NCBI RefSeq assembly: GCF_022179385.1
Contig: NZ_BPQS01000014.1
Location: 61,243-125,242, forward strand
DNA: 64,000 nucleotides
From: Methylobacterium longum
Lineage (GTDB): Bacteria > Pseudomonadota > Alphaproteobacteria > Rhizobiales > Beijerinckiaceae
Direction: 5' to 3'
The notes beneath the pieces are model-generated. The model was given only the letters and a program-made list of their open reading frames with translations, did not search any database and was not told the origin of the DNA. The position numbers and the translations under genes were made by a program. Shown here piece after piece: positions 9,879 through 18,579 of this stretch (position 1 is the first letter of the stretch; each line of letters begins with the position of its first letter).

Positions 9879-10798
9879 CCGAGAGCGTCGCGATCGTCGG
9901 CAGCGGCCTGATCGGCCGGGCCTGGGCGATGATCTTCGCCCGCGCCGGCTGGGACGTGCGCCTGTTCGATGCCGCCGCGGGCGTCGCCGAGGCCGCCGTC
10001 CCGCTCTGCGCGGGGGGGCTGCGGACGCTGGCGGAAAACGGCCTCTGCCCCGATCCGGAGGGCGCAGCGCGCCGCATCCGGGCCGCGGCGACTCTCGCCG
10101 TTGCTCTCCAGGGCGTGACGTTCGTGCAGGAGAACGGGCCGGAGCGGCTCGACGTGAAGCGAAGCCTCTTCGCTGAACTCGATGCCCAGGCGCCGCAGGA
10201 CGCCATCATCGCGTCCTCCTCCTCGGCGATCCGCTGCTCCCTGTTCACCGAGAACCTCCCTGGCCGGGCGCGCTGCCTGATCGGCCATCCGGTGAATCCG
10301 CCCCACCTGATCCCGCTGGTGGAGATCTCCGGCGCCTCCTGGACCGCGCCGGACGTCCTGACGCGGGCGCGGGCGGTCTACGAGCGGATCGGCCAGGTGC
10401 CGATCACCGTGCTCAAGGAGATCGAGGGCTTCATCCTCAACCGGCTGCAGGGCGCGCTCCTGGCGGAGGCGTTCCGTCTCGCCTCCGAGGGCTACGTGAC
10501 CCCTCAGGATCTCGACAAGACCGTTTCGGACGGGCTCGGCCTGCGCTGGAGCTTCATGGGCCCGTTCGAGACGATCGAGCTGAATGCGCCGGGCGGCATC
10601 GCCGATTACTGCGCCCGCTACACGGGCTTCTACAAGAATCTCGCCGCCGATCCCGCGCCGCCGAGCGTTTACGAGGCGCCGGCCACCGAGGCCATCATGG
10701 CGAACTGGCAGGCCCCCGCCGATCTGCCCGCCCGCATGAACCGCCGCGACGCGCGGTTGGCGGCGTTGCGGGCCCACAAGGCTTCACAGAAGGACTGA
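9875..10798 (+). CDS. 3-hydroxyacyl-CoA dehydrogenase-family enzyme (L-carnitine dehydrogenase/lambda-crystallin-like)
   Basis: A 307-residue protein with an N-terminal NAD-binding Rossmann fold (VAIVGSGLIGRAWA) and the family's HPVNPPHLIPLVEI segment and FILNRLQGALLAEA helix. The length of about 310 residues, without a second C-terminal domain, matches the group that acts on free hydroxy acids such as L-carnitine or L-gulonate rather than long acyl-CoAs. It oxidises a 3-hydroxy acid to a 3-keto acid. The start overlaps the transporter stop by four bases, and a BKACE gene starts two bases after its own stop, which strongly suggests that its product is the beta-keto acid that BKACE cleaves. 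Substrate unknown; a carnitine-like compound is one option. Confidence 0.85.
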   Translation: MTESVAIVGSGLIGRAWAMIFARAGWDVRLFDAAAGVAEAAVPLCAGGLRTLAENGLCPDPEGAARRIRAAATLAVALQGVTFVQENGPERLDVKRSLFAELDAQAPQDAIIASSSSAIRCSLFTENLPGRARCLIGHPVNPPHLIPLVEISGASWTAPDVLTRARAVYERIGQVPITVLKEIEGFILNRLQGALLAEAFRLASEGYVTPQDLDKTVSDGLGLRWSFMGPFETIELNAPGGIADYCARYTGFYKNLAADPAPPSVYEAPATEAIMANWQAPADLPARMNRRDARLAALRAHKASQKD

Positions 10799-10800
10799 GC

Positions 10801-11730
10801 ATGGCCTCACAGCGGAAAGTCATCATCACCTGCGCGGTGACGGGCGCGATCCACACGCCGAGCATGTCGCCGCATCTCCCGGTGACCCCCGAGGAGATCG
10901 CCGACGCCGCCATCGGCGCCGCCGAGGCGGGAGCCGCCATCGTCCACCTGCACGCCCGCAACCCGGAGAACGGCCAGCCGGACCAGTCGCCCGAGGCCTT
11001 CGCCAAATTCCTGCCGGTGATCAAGCAGCGCTCGTCCTGCGTGGTGAACATCACCACCGGCGGCGCGCCCACCATGTCGATCGAGGAGCGGGTGCGCCCG
11101 GCGGCGACCTTCCAGCCGGAGGTCGCCTCGCTGAATCTCGGCTCGATGAATTTCGGCCTGTTCGGCATGCTCGACCGCTTCAAGGATCTGAAGCACCAGT
11201 GGGAGCGGGACTACCTCGGCAACAAGGACATCATCTTCCGCAACACCTTCGGGCAGATCGAGCACATCCTCACCACCTGCCGCCCGAACGGGACGCGCTT
11301 CGAGTTCGAGTGCTACGACACCGCGCATCTCTACAACCTGAAATACTTTTTCGATCGGGGCCTCGTGCAGGCGCCGCTGTTCATCCAGACGGTGTTCGGT
11401 CTTCAGGGCGGTATCGGCGCGCATCCTGACGACGTGATGCACATGAAGCGCACCGCCGACCGGCTGTTCGGCGACCAGTACCGCTGGTCGGTGCTGGGGG
11501 CCGGCCGCAACCAGATGAACATCGCCGCCATGGCGGCCGCGATGGGCGGCAACGTCCGCGTCGGTCTGGAGGACAGCCTCTGGGACGGGCCCGGCAAGCT
11601 CGCCGAGACCAACGCCGCGCAGGTCCGGCGCGTCCGCTCGATCATCGAGGGGCTCGGCCTCGCGGTAGCGTCGCCCGACGAGGCGCGCGAGATCCTGTCG
11701 CTGAAGGGCGGCGACAAGGTCGCGTTCTAG
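10801..11730 (+). CDS. Beta-keto acid cleavage enzyme (BKACE, DUF849 family)
   Basis: A 309-residue BKACE protein. The zinc ligands H49 and H51 (HLHAR) and the catalytic glutamate E257 (VGLEDSLW) are present. BKACEs condense a 3-keto acid with acetyl-CoA and release acetoacetate plus a CoA ester of the shortened acid; known substrates include 3-keto-5-aminohexanoate and 3-dehydrocarnitine. The gene starts two bases after the dehydrogenase stop and ends the operon. No thioesterase or betaine genes are adjacent, so carnitine is not proven. Confidence 0.9.
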   Translation: MASQRKVIITCAVTGAIHTPSMSPHLPVTPEEIADAAIGAAEAGAAIVHLHARNPENGQPDQSPEAFAKFLPVIKQRSSCVVNITTGGAPTMSIEERVRPAATFQPEVASLNLGSMNFGLFGMLDRFKDLKHQWERDYLGNKDIIFRNTFGQIEHILTTCRPNGTRFEFECYDTAHLYNLKYFFDRGLVQAPLFIQTVFGLQGGIGAHPDDVMHMKRTADRLFGDQYRWSVLGAGRNQMNIAAMAAAMGGNVRVGLEDSLWDGPGKLAETNAAQVRRVRSIIEGLGLAVASPDEAREILSLKGGDKVAF

Positions 11731-11751
11731 AGGCGCCGTCCTTCAGGAGAT

Positions 11752-11785
11752 GGACGATGCGTCGCGATGGCGGGATGCATCGTCC
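11752..11785. terminator. Inverted repeat after the BKACE operon, possible terminator
   Basis: GGACGATGC (11752-11760) is matched exactly by GCATCGTCC (11777-11785) with a 16-base loop, 22 bases after the BKACE stop. No T-run follows, so it may act as an mRNA-stabilising hairpin or a Rho-assisted end rather than a classical intrinsic terminator. Confidence 0.35.
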
Positions 11786-11813
11786 GAGGGCTGCTCGTGT
11801 TCACGCAACCCTT

Positions 11814-11905
11814 CCGTCCCTGCGCGCGGAGCGAAGCAACCCAGTCTGGCGCGACATCGGAGATCTTGCCGCCCCGGGATTGTTTCGCTCAGCACGCAAG
11901 GACGG
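11814..11905. repeat. REP-like palindromic element
   Basis: Two 31-base arms, 11814-11844 and 11875-11905, are imperfect inverted copies of each other separated by 30 bases. Each arm contains the AGCGAAGCAA core (GTTTCGCT in the other arm) and a CGTCC end. Elements built around GCGAAGCAATCC-like cores are scattered between genes in many alphaproteobacteria. It lies between convergent genes (BKACE and DUF167), the usual place for such repeats. Confidence 0.6.
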
Positions 11906-11925
11906 TCGCGATCGCTGTGCCTCCT

Positions 11926-12207
11926 TCAGGGCTGGCCCAAGATGCGCTCCAGATCCATCCGCGCGACACCCTCGATCTCCAGGATCTTCAACCGAGTCTG
12001 ATCGCCGGAGGCGATCCGGACCGAGCGGCGGCTGATCTTGAGCGCCTTCGCCATCATCAACACGAGCGCCGCGTTCGCGGACCCGTCCACCGGCGGAGCC
12101 GCAACACGGGCCTTCAGGTAGAACTGGCCCTTCTCGTCGCGGGCCCAACCGTCGATCGCGTCACGCCCGCCGCGGGGTGTCAGGCGGACTGCCAGCCGGA
12201 TCGCCAC
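11926..12207 (-). CDS. DUF167 (YggU-like) protein
   Basis: A 93-residue protein recognised by RLTPRGGRDAIDGW, the central VAAPPVDGSANAAL segment and the C-terminal SGDQTRLKILEI strand of DUF167/YggU. The family is small, basic, widespread and of unknown function. The GTG start at 12207 lies 11 bases after the FAD-oxidase stop; no good Shine-Dalgarno is visible, suggesting translational coupling to the upstream gene. Confidence 0.8.
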   Translation of the reverse strand: MAIRLAVRLTPRGGRDAIDGWARDEKGQFYLKARVAAPPVDGSANAALVLMMAKALKISRRSVRIASGDQTRLKILEIEGVARMDLERILGQP

Positions 12208-12218
12208 CGCAAGTAAGC

Positions 12219-13595
12219 TCAGAAGATCTTGCCGGGGTTCAGCCGGTTGTCGGGATCCAGCGCCCGCTTGACCAGCCGCATGGCGGCGATCTCCTCCGGT
12301 GAGCGCGACAGCGGCAGCTTGCCCCGTTTCTCCAGCCCGATCCCGTGTTCCGCGGAGACGGAGCCGTTCAGCTCCGCGAGCGGCGTGTAGATCGCCGCGT
12401 CGATGGCGGCGTTGCCGGCCGCGTCGAGGCGGGTCGTGTTCCAGTGCAGGTTGTTGTCGCCGATGTGGCCGTAGACGACGGCGCGGCAGCCCGGGATGGC
12501 AGCGAGCCGGTCGAGTGCCCCGCGGACGTAGCCGTCCATCCTGGACAGCGGCACGCTGACGTCGAAGGCCCGCTCGATCCCGTCGGCGTTGAGATGCTCC
12601 ACGCGGTCGCGGATGCGCCACATGCCCCGGCGCTGCTCCTCCGACGAGGCGATCGCCGCGTCGAGGATCGTGCCGTCGTCCATCAATCCGTCCAGCAGCC
12701 CGAGGAAGCGGTCGGCCTCCTCGGTCACGCACTCGATCTCGATGATCGCGTAGAACGGATAATCGTGCCCCAGGGGCGGCGTCGCGCGCCCGGGCGCCGT
12801 CATCAGCCGGTAGAAATCCGGCCACAGTCCCTCGAACGACGAGACGCGCCCCTGGAAGGCGCTCTGCGCCGCGCGCAGCACCCGCGCCCCGTCGTCCACC
12901 CCCGGGCAGGCGATCAGCGCCGTGGCGTAGCCGGCGGGTTCCGGGCGCAGCCGCAGCACCGCCCGCGTGACGAGGCCCAGCGTCCCCTCGGTCCCGACAA
13001 AGAGCTGCTTCAGGTCCAGCCCGGTGTTGTTCTTGATCAGCGGCCGCATGGACGACACCACGGTGCCGTCGGCGAGCACGGCCTCCAGGCCGAGCACCAT
13101 CTCGCGCATCATGCCGTAGCGCAGGACGCGCAGGCCGCCCGCATTGGTGGAGACGGCGCCGCCGATCGTCGCCGAGCCGCGGGCGCCGAGGTCGAGGGGG
13201 AAGAACAGGCCGGCGGCCGCAGCCGCATCCTGAACGCTCTCGATGGTGGCGCCGGTGCCGACCACCACCGTCATGCCCAGCGGGTCCACGGCCTCGATGC
13301 CGGTCATGCGCTCCGTCGAGAGGGTGATCTCGTCGGGCGCGCAGAGGGTGCCGTCGACGAGGCCGGTGGCGCCGCCCCGCGGCACGATCGCGACGCCGGC
13401 TTCGTGGCACGCCGCCATGACGGCGCTGGTCTCACCGGTGTCGCGCGGCCGGACCAGCGCCAGGGCGGCGCAGGGCTCGGTCGGCCGCGTCCAGTTGGCC
13501 GAGCGCCCGCGCAGCTCGTCGCCGGTGACGACGCCGGACGGGCCGACGATCGCGGCGAGGCGGTCGAGGAAGGCGGCGTCGGTCATCGGCATCAT
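12219..13595 (-). CDS. FAD-binding oxidase, GlcD/D-2-hydroxyglutarate dehydrogenase type
   Basis: A 458-residue soluble VAO-family flavoprotein. The FAD domain has VPRGGATGLVDG near residue 70 and the GSATIGGAVSTNAGG stretch around residue 135; the C-terminal half has VYGHIGDNNLHWN and SAEHGIG, the metal and substrate motifs of D-lactate, glycolate and D-2-hydroxyglutarate dehydrogenases. It differs from the partial gene at the left edge, which is the longer type. It lies 51 bases after the FAH-family dehydratase. Start could also be the third Met (13586). Confidence 0.88.
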   Translation of the reverse strand: MMPMTDAAFLDRLAAIVGPSGVVTGDELRGRSANWTRPTEPCAALALVRPRDTGETSAVMAACHEAGVAIVPRGGATGLVDGTLCAPDEITLSTERMTGIEAVDPLGMTVVVGTGATIESVQDAAAAAGLFFPLDLGARGSATIGGAVSTNAGGLRVLRYGMMREMVLGLEAVLADGTVVSSMRPLIKNNTGLDLKQLFVGTEGTLGLVTRAVLRLRPEPAGYATALIACPGVDDGARVLRAAQSAFQGRVSSFEGLWPDFYRLMTAPGRATPPLGHDYPFYAIIEIECVTEEADRFLGLLDGLMDDGTILDAAIASSEEQRRGMWRIRDRVEHLNADGIERAFDVSVPLSRMDGYVRGALDRLAAIPGCRAVVYGHIGDNNLHWNTTRLDAAGNAAIDAAIYTPLAELNGSVSAEHGIGLEKRGKLPLSRSPEEIAAMRLVKRALDPDNRLNPGKIF

Positions 13596-13616
13596 CTCAG
13601 GAGTGTTCGGGTTGCC

Positions 13617-13642
13617 GCGTCGGGCGTCGCTCCGCCCGACGC
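13617..13642. repeat. Intergenic hairpin
   Basis: GCGTCGGGCG (13617-13626) pairs perfectly with CGCCCGACGC (13633-13642) around a six-base loop, directly after the stop of the FAH-family gene and 22 bases before the FAD-oxidase start. There is no T-run on either strand, so it is more likely a processing or attenuation hairpin inside the operon than a full terminator. Confidence 0.45.
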
Positions 13643-13646
13643 TCTG

Positions 13647-14840
13647 TCACAGAATCCCGCGCGCCGCGAGGTTGCGCATCAGCGCGCGGGCGCCGAACGT
13701 CCAGGGCTCGCAGGCATCGCAGGGACGCATGCGATTGACGAGGCTGCCGAGTTCCGGGCTCGCCACCACCACCCGGTCGCCCTCGGCGTGGGTGAAGCCG
13801 AGGCCCGGCCCGTGCCGGTCCTGGATCGGCGCGAACATCGTGCCGAGGAGGAGGAGGGCGCCGTCCGGGTAATTGTGGGTGGTCCCCATCAGCGCCTCCG
13901 CCAGATCTTCCGGGTCGCGGCTGATCTCGGCCAGCGGCGAGGCGCCCTCCAGCCGGAAGCCATCCGTGCCGGTGACCTCCAGGGTGACGGTGGTGCGGCG
14001 CACGTCGTCGAGGCCGAAGGTGTCGTCGAACAGCCGCAGGAACGGTCCCAGCGCGCAGGAGGCGTTGTTGTCCTTGGCCTTCCCGAGGAGCAGCGCCGAC
14101 CGGCCCTCGAAATCGCGCAGGTTCACGTCGTTGGCGAGCGTCGCGCCGACGATCCGCTGATCCGAGGCGACGGCGAGCGCCACCTCGGGTTCCGGATTGT
14201 TCCAGTGCGATTCCGGATGGAGACCCGCATCCGCCCCGCAACCCACCGCGGAAAGCGGCTGCGCCTTGGTGAAGATCTCGGCGTCCGGACCGATCCCCAC
14301 CTCCAGGTACTGACTCCAGGCGCCCTGCGCGACCAGCACCTCCTTGAGCGCCATGGCCTCGGCCGAGCCGGGCTTGAGCCGGCGCAGGTCCCGGCCGACC
14401 AGACGCTCGACTTCGGCGCGGATCGCCGCCGCGGCGGCGAGATCGCCCCGGGCGCGCTCCTCGATCACGCGCTCCAGCATCGACGTGGCGAAGGTGACGC
14501 CCGCCGCCTTCAGGGCCTGCAGGTCCACGGGGGCGAGGAGCCACGGCCGTGCTGGATCGCGCCCGTCGGGCGGCGTGTTCGCCAGGATCGCGTCGAGGCT
14601 GCCGAGATCCACGCCCTCAGCACTCCGCAGAGCCGCGCCGGGATCGCGGGCCTCGCACAGGTCGCTGACTGTCGGGAAGGCGGCGCTGATGTCGATGACC
14701 CGCGCCGCGCCCGCCGCGTCCGCGCGGATCGCCACGACGCTCGGGCCGGATACGTCCGGCCGCCACACCCGGCCCACGAGGGCTCCGCGACATCCATCCG
14801 CGGGCAGGATCTCCCGCGCGGTCAGGCCCGATGACGACAT
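13647..14840 (-). CDS. FAH-family hydrolase/dehydratase (XylX-like, COG3970)
   Basis: A 397-residue fumarylacetoacetate-hydrolase-fold protein of the long type with an extra N-terminal domain, as in Caulobacter XylX, the 2-keto-3-deoxy-xylonate dehydratase. Visible FAH features are HWNNPEPEVALAV (metal-binding glutamates), ANDVNLRDFEGRS and the GTTHNYPDG loop. The likely reaction converts a 2-keto-3-deoxy-pentonate to 2-oxoglutarate semialdehyde. The ATG at 14840 has GGGGAA upstream. The partner dehydratase is at 1620-3425, but no 2-oxoglutarate semialdehyde dehydrogenase is seen here. Confidence 0.82.
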   Translation of the reverse strand: MSSSGLTAREILPADGCRGALVGRVWRPDVSGPSVVAIRADAAGAARVIDISAAFPTVSDLCEARDPGAALRSAEGVDLGSLDAILANTPPDGRDPARPWLLAPVDLQALKAAGVTFATSMLERVIEERARGDLAAAAAIRAEVERLVGRDLRRLKPGSAEAMALKEVLVAQGAWSQYLEVGIGPDAEIFTKAQPLSAVGCGADAGLHPESHWNNPEPEVALAVASDQRIVGATLANDVNLRDFEGRSALLLGKAKDNNASCALGPFLRLFDDTFGLDDVRRTTVTLEVTGTDGFRLEGASPLAEISRDPEDLAEALMGTTHNYPDGALLLLGTMFAPIQDRHGPGLGFTHAEGDRVVVASPELGSLVNRMRPCDACEPWTFGARALMRNLAARGIL

Positions 14841-15157
14841 GCGCTCACTTCCCCTGAGATCTCCGCCAGCGGGGCGCCCGGCTCGAACGCCGCAGTCACG
14901 AAGAGGCGGTCCCGCGCGGCGGATCCGAATCGTCGCCCCGGCATCGCGGCCGGAGTGCGGTCCCATAGCATCCCGGGCCGCGCCTGATCCCGCCTTGTGT
15001 TTCACCGCGGCGGCCTCGTCACCCGTCCGCAACGGATCGCCTGACAAATCGAAGATTATCTGCAGCTTTGCCGTGGAGCCCGCTTGCTTTCCCGCACACC
15101 CTCCTTTGTACTGATGTTCTAGAGCCGCCGACAGAGTGGCCTAGATCGGGAGGAAGC
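14841..15157. other. Intergenic region between divergent operons
   Basis: 317 bases between the FAH gene (minus) and the polyol importer (plus). It must contain promoters for both. The stretch from about 15040 to 15120 is less GC-rich than its surroundings and is the best place for the importer promoter, but I cannot assign -35/-10 boxes with confidence. The minus frame stays open to 15047, but the strong ribosome site at 14840 argues against a longer FAH protein. Confidence 0.5.
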
Positions 15158-16219
15158 ATGGCCTCGGTGGGAATCCGCGAGGTTCGCAAGGCTTTTGGAT
15201 CGACGAACGTCCTGCACGGTGTGTCCGTTGACATCCGTGATGGTGAATTCGTGATTCTGGTCGGCCCATCGGGCTGCGGAAAGTCGACTCTGTTGCGGAT
15301 GATCGCGGGGCTGGAAAACATCTCCGGCGGCGAGATCCGCATCGGGGAGCGGGTCGTGAACGATGTGCCGCCCAAGGAGCGGGACATCGCGATGGTGTTC
15401 CAGAACTACGCGCTCTACCCGCACCTGACGGTCCGCGAGAATATGGCCTTCTCGATGCGGATCCGGAAGGCGCCGACATCCGAGATCGACCTGCGGGTCA
15501 ACAAGGCCGCGCAGATCCTGGGGCTCACCCACCTCCTCGACCGCTACCCGCGCCAGCTTTCGGGCGGCCAGCGCCAGCGCGTCGCCATGGGCCGGGCGAT
15601 CGTCCGTGACCCGCAGGTGTTCCTGTTCGACGAGCCGCTCTCGAACCTCGATGCCAAGCTGCGCGTCGCGATGCGGACCGAGATCAAGGAACTGCATCAG
15701 CGCCTGAAGACGACGACCATCTACGTCACCCACGATCAGATCGAGGCCATGACCATGGCCGACCGGATCGTCGTGATGCATGACGGGATCGTCGAGCAGA
15801 TCGGGCCGCCCCTCGAACTCTACGACCGGCCCGATAATCTGTTCGTCGCGGGCTTCATCGGCTCCCCCTCCATGAACTTCGTGCCCGGCAAGGTTCGGAC
15901 GAACGGGAGCCTCGTCTTCGCCACCGACACGGGACTGACGATCCCGCTGACCGGCGCGCCGGCCGGCGTCGAGGGCAGGCCCCTCATCCTGGGTGTCCGG
16001 CCCGAGCATTTCGACCTCGCGCCCGACGGCATCGCCGCCGAGGTGGTCGTCGTGGAGCCGACCGGCTCGGAGACCATGCTGGCGGTGCGTGCCGTCGGCC
16101 AGGATCTCACCTGCGTCCTGCGCGAGCGCGTCAGCGAGCGCCCGGGTGAGACCGTCTCCCTGCGGCCGAACCGCGTGCATTTCTTCGACGCCGAGACCGG
16201 CCGTCGCTTGGCCAACTGA
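15158..16219 (+). CDS. Carbohydrate ABC transporter ATPase (UgpC/MalK type)
   Basis: A 353-residue ATPase: Walker A GPSGCGKST near residue 37, Q-loop FQNYALYPH, signature LSGGQRQR, Walker B VFLFDEPLSNLDAKLR, H-loop VTHDQIEAMTMADR, then a C-terminal TOBE domain (from about 240) with ILGVRPEHFDL. This is the type that energises sugar and polyol importers. GGGAGGAAG lies five bases before the ATG. It starts a same-strand run of five genes ending with the DhaK-DhaL kinase. Confidence 0.92.
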   Translation: MASVGIREVRKAFGSTNVLHGVSVDIRDGEFVILVGPSGCGKSTLLRMIAGLENISGGEIRIGERVVNDVPPKERDIAMVFQNYALYPHLTVRENMAFSMRIRKAPTSEIDLRVNKAAQILGLTHLLDRYPRQLSGGQRQRVAMGRAIVRDPQVFLFDEPLSNLDAKLRVAMRTEIKELHQRLKTTTIYVTHDQIEAMTMADRIVVMHDGIVEQIGPPLELYDRPDNLFVAGFIGSPSMNFVPGKVRTNGSLVFATDTGLTIPLTGAPAGVEGRPLILGVRPEHFDLAPDGIAAEVVVVEPTGSETMLAVRAVGQDLTCVLRERVSERPGETVSLRPNRVHFFDAETGRRLAN

Positions 16220-16288
16220 CCTGCACCCCAGCGGATGCAGGAGGCGGGGCGCCCGCCGACACCAGGATCACCGAGGGAGTAGCCTACG

Positions 16289-17599
16289 ATGTCCGTACTC
16301 GATCGCCGTTCCCTCCTCGCGGGCGCTGCCGCGACCGGTCTCGCCGCCGGCAGCGACCTCCTGGGCTTCGCCCGGGCCTGGGCGCAGAGCACCGAGTGGA
16401 AGCCCGAGCCCGGCGCCAGCCTCTCGCTGCTGCGCTGGAAGCGCTTCGTGCCGAGCGAAGACGAAGCCTTCATGAAGATGGTCGACGCCTTCACCAAGGC
16501 GACCGGCGTCAAGGTCACGGTGACCAACGAATCCTTCGACGACATCCAGCCCAAGGCATCGGTGGCTGCCAATACCGGGCAGGGGCCCGACATGGTCTGG
16601 GGCCTGTTCTCGTTTCCCGCCCTGTTCCCCGACAAGTGCCTGCCCCTGGAGGACGTGGCCGATTCCCTGGCCAAGAAGTACGGCCCCTGGTTCCCGTCCG
16701 CCGAGGCCTACGGCAAGGTCAAGGGCAAGTGGATCGCGATCCCCGTGGCCTTCAACGGCGGCTATCCGAACTACCGCATCTCGGCGATGAAGAAGGCCGG
16801 TTTCGACAAGTTCCCGACCGACACGGCGGGCTTCCTCGAGCTGTGCCGCGGCCTGAAGAAGAACAACACGCCGGCCGGCTTCGCCCTCGGCCACGCCACG
16901 GGCGACGGCAACACGTGGTGCCACTGGGCCCTTTGGTCCCACGGCGCCAACCTCGTGGACGCCAACGAGAAGATCGTGATCAACTCGCCCGAGACCGCTA
17001 AGGCGCTCGAATACGTGAAATCGTTGTACGAGACCTTCGTCCCCGGCACCGTGTCGTGGAACGACTCGTCGAACAACAAGGCGTTCCTGGCGGGCGACCT
17101 GTACCTGACCAACAACGGCATCTCGATCTACGCCGCCGCCAAGAAGGACAACCCGAAGCTCGCCGAGGACATGGACCACGCGGTGTGGCCGATCGGACCG
17201 GCCGGCAAGCCCACGGAGTTCCAGCTCGCCTTCCCAATCCTGGCCTTCAAGTACTCCAAGGTGCCCAATGCCTGTAAGGCGTTCATCGCCTTCATGATGG
17301 AGGCGGCGAACTACAATCCCTGGCTGGAGGCGGCGCAGGGCTACCTGTGCGAGCCGCTATCCAACTATCCCAAGAACCCGATCTGGACCAACGACCCGAA
17401 GAATGCGGTCTTCGCCGAGGCGGGCCGCCGCTCCCTGGCCGCAGGCGGCCTCGCCCCGGTGAGCGAGCGCATCGCCGCGGTGCTGGCCGACTTCGTGGTC
17501 GTCGACATGTTCGCGTCCCACTGCACCGGCCGGGAGGACGTGAAGGGCGCCATCAAGAACGCCGAGCGCGCCGCCACCCGCATCTTCCGGAACACCTGA
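16289..17599 (+). CDS. Extracellular solute-binding protein, sugar/polyol type
   Basis: A 436-residue family-1 binding protein. Residues 5-33 form a Tat-type signal (DRRSLLAGA ... ARAWAQS). The mature part resembles sugar, glycerol-phosphate or polyol binders (FTKATGVKVTVTNE, ANTGQGPDMVWG). It sits between the ATPase and the permeases of one importer. The ligand is not evident; the kinase downstream suggests a triose, tetrose or polyol. Confidence 0.9.
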   Translation: MSVLDRRSLLAGAAATGLAAGSDLLGFARAWAQSTEWKPEPGASLSLLRWKRFVPSEDEAFMKMVDAFTKATGVKVTVTNESFDDIQPKASVAANTGQGPDMVWGLFSFPALFPDKCLPLEDVADSLAKKYGPWFPSAEAYGKVKGKWIAIPVAFNGGYPNYRISAMKKAGFDKFPTDTAGFLELCRGLKKNNTPAGFALGHATGDGNTWCHWALWSHGANLVDANEKIVINSPETAKALEYVKSLYETFVPGTVSWNDSSNNKAFLAGDLYLTNNGISIYAAAKKDNPKLAEDMDHAVWPIGPAGKPTEFQLAFPILAFKYSKVPNACKAFIAFMMEAANYNPWLEAAQGYLCEPLSNYPKNPIWTNDPKNAVFAEAGRRSLAAGGLAPVSERIAAVLADFVVVDMFASHCTGREDVKGAIKNAERAATRIFRNT

Positions 17600-17622
17600 C
17601 CGCACCCGCCGGAGGCGAGACC

Positions 17623-18579
17623 ATGGCGCACACGGCCCTGACGCAGCCCGCCCCGGCCGCAATCCCGACCCGCTCGGCCTGGCAGCGCATGCGCGCGAGC
17701 CGCGGCTGGGCGGGCTTCTGGTTCATGCTGCCCACCGCGCTGATCCTCGGCCTGTTCCTGGCCTACCCGCTGCTGAAGGGCATCTGGTTGTCCTTCACCA
17801 ACACCCGGATCGGCCGGGAAGGGGTCTTCATCGGCCTGGAGAACTACGCGTGGCTCTGGGACGACGACGTCTTCTGGCTGTCGGTGTTCAACACCTGCCT
17901 CTACACGGCGGTCGCCTCCGTGGTGAAGTTCGGGGTCGGGCTCTACCTCGCCCTGCTGCTCAACAAGAACATGCCGTTCAAGTCGATCGTCCGGTCGATC
18001 GTGCTGATCCCGTTCGTCGTGCCGACCGTGCTCTCGGCCATCGCGTTCTGGTGGATCTTCGACAGCCAGTTCTCGATCATCTCCTGGTCGCTGCGTCATC
18101 TCGGGATCATCGACGGGAACATCGACTTCCTCGGTGACCCGGCCATGGCGCGCGCCTGCGTGATCTTCGCCAATATCTGGCGCGGCGTTCCGTTCATCGC
18201 CATCACGCTCCTCGCCGGTCTCCAGACGGTCTCGCCCTCGCTCTACGAGGCCGCGACCCTCGACGGCGCCTCCAACTGGCAGATCTTCTCGCGCATCACC
18301 CTGCCGCTGCTCACCCCGATCATCGCGGTGGTGATGACCTTCTCGGTGCTGTTCACCTTCACCGATTTCCAGTTGATCTGGGCCATGACCCGCGGCGGGC
18401 CGGTCAACGCCACGCACCTGATGGCGACCCTGTCGTACCAGCGCGGCATCCTCTCGGGGACGCTGGGGGAGGGGGCCGCCATCGCCACCGCCATGGTGCC
18501 GTTCCTGCTCGCAGCCATCGGCATCTCGTGGTTCGGCCTGCAGCGCCGGGCCTGGCAGTCCGGGGAGTCCGACCGATGA
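17623..18579 (+). CDS. Carbohydrate ABC transporter permease, MalF/UgpA type
   Basis: A 318-residue inner-membrane protein with six predicted membrane segments after a short cytosolic N-terminus. The EAA coupling motif is YEAATLDGASNWQIFSRITLPLL. The ATG at 17623 follows GGAGG by seven bases. Its stop overlaps the next start by four bases (ATGA), which indicates coupled translation of the two permeases. Confidence 0.92.
   Translation: MAHTALTQPAPAAIPTRSAWQRMRASRGWAGFWFMLPTALILGLFLAYPLLKGIWLSFTNTRIGREGVFIGLENYAWLWDDDVFWLSVFNTCLYTAVASVVKFGVGLYLALLLNKNMPFKSIVRSIVLIPFVVPTVLSAIAFWWIFDSQFSIISWSLRHLGIIDGNIDFLGDPAMARACVIFANIWRGVPFIAITLLAGLQTVSPSLYEAATLDGASNWQIFSRITLPLLTPIIAVVMTFSVLFTFTDFQLIWAMTRGGPVNATHLMATLSYQRGILSGTLGEGAAIATAMVPFLLAAIGISWFGLQRRAWQSGESDR

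Noticed and set aside
9875..11730. Assigning the dehydrogenase and BKACE as carnitine degradation genes by name
   Set aside because: Families fit, but carnitine loci normally carry further genes such as a thioesterase and betaine catabolism; without them the substrate stays open.
13617..13642. Hairpin as a true intrinsic terminator
   Set aside because: Strong stem, but no T-run on either strand and the genes on both sides appear to be in one operon.
14841..15047. Possible N-terminal extension of the FAH protein
   Set aside because: The frame is open, but GGGGAA before ATG 14840 and the normal length of about 390 residues for XylX-like proteins support the shorter form.
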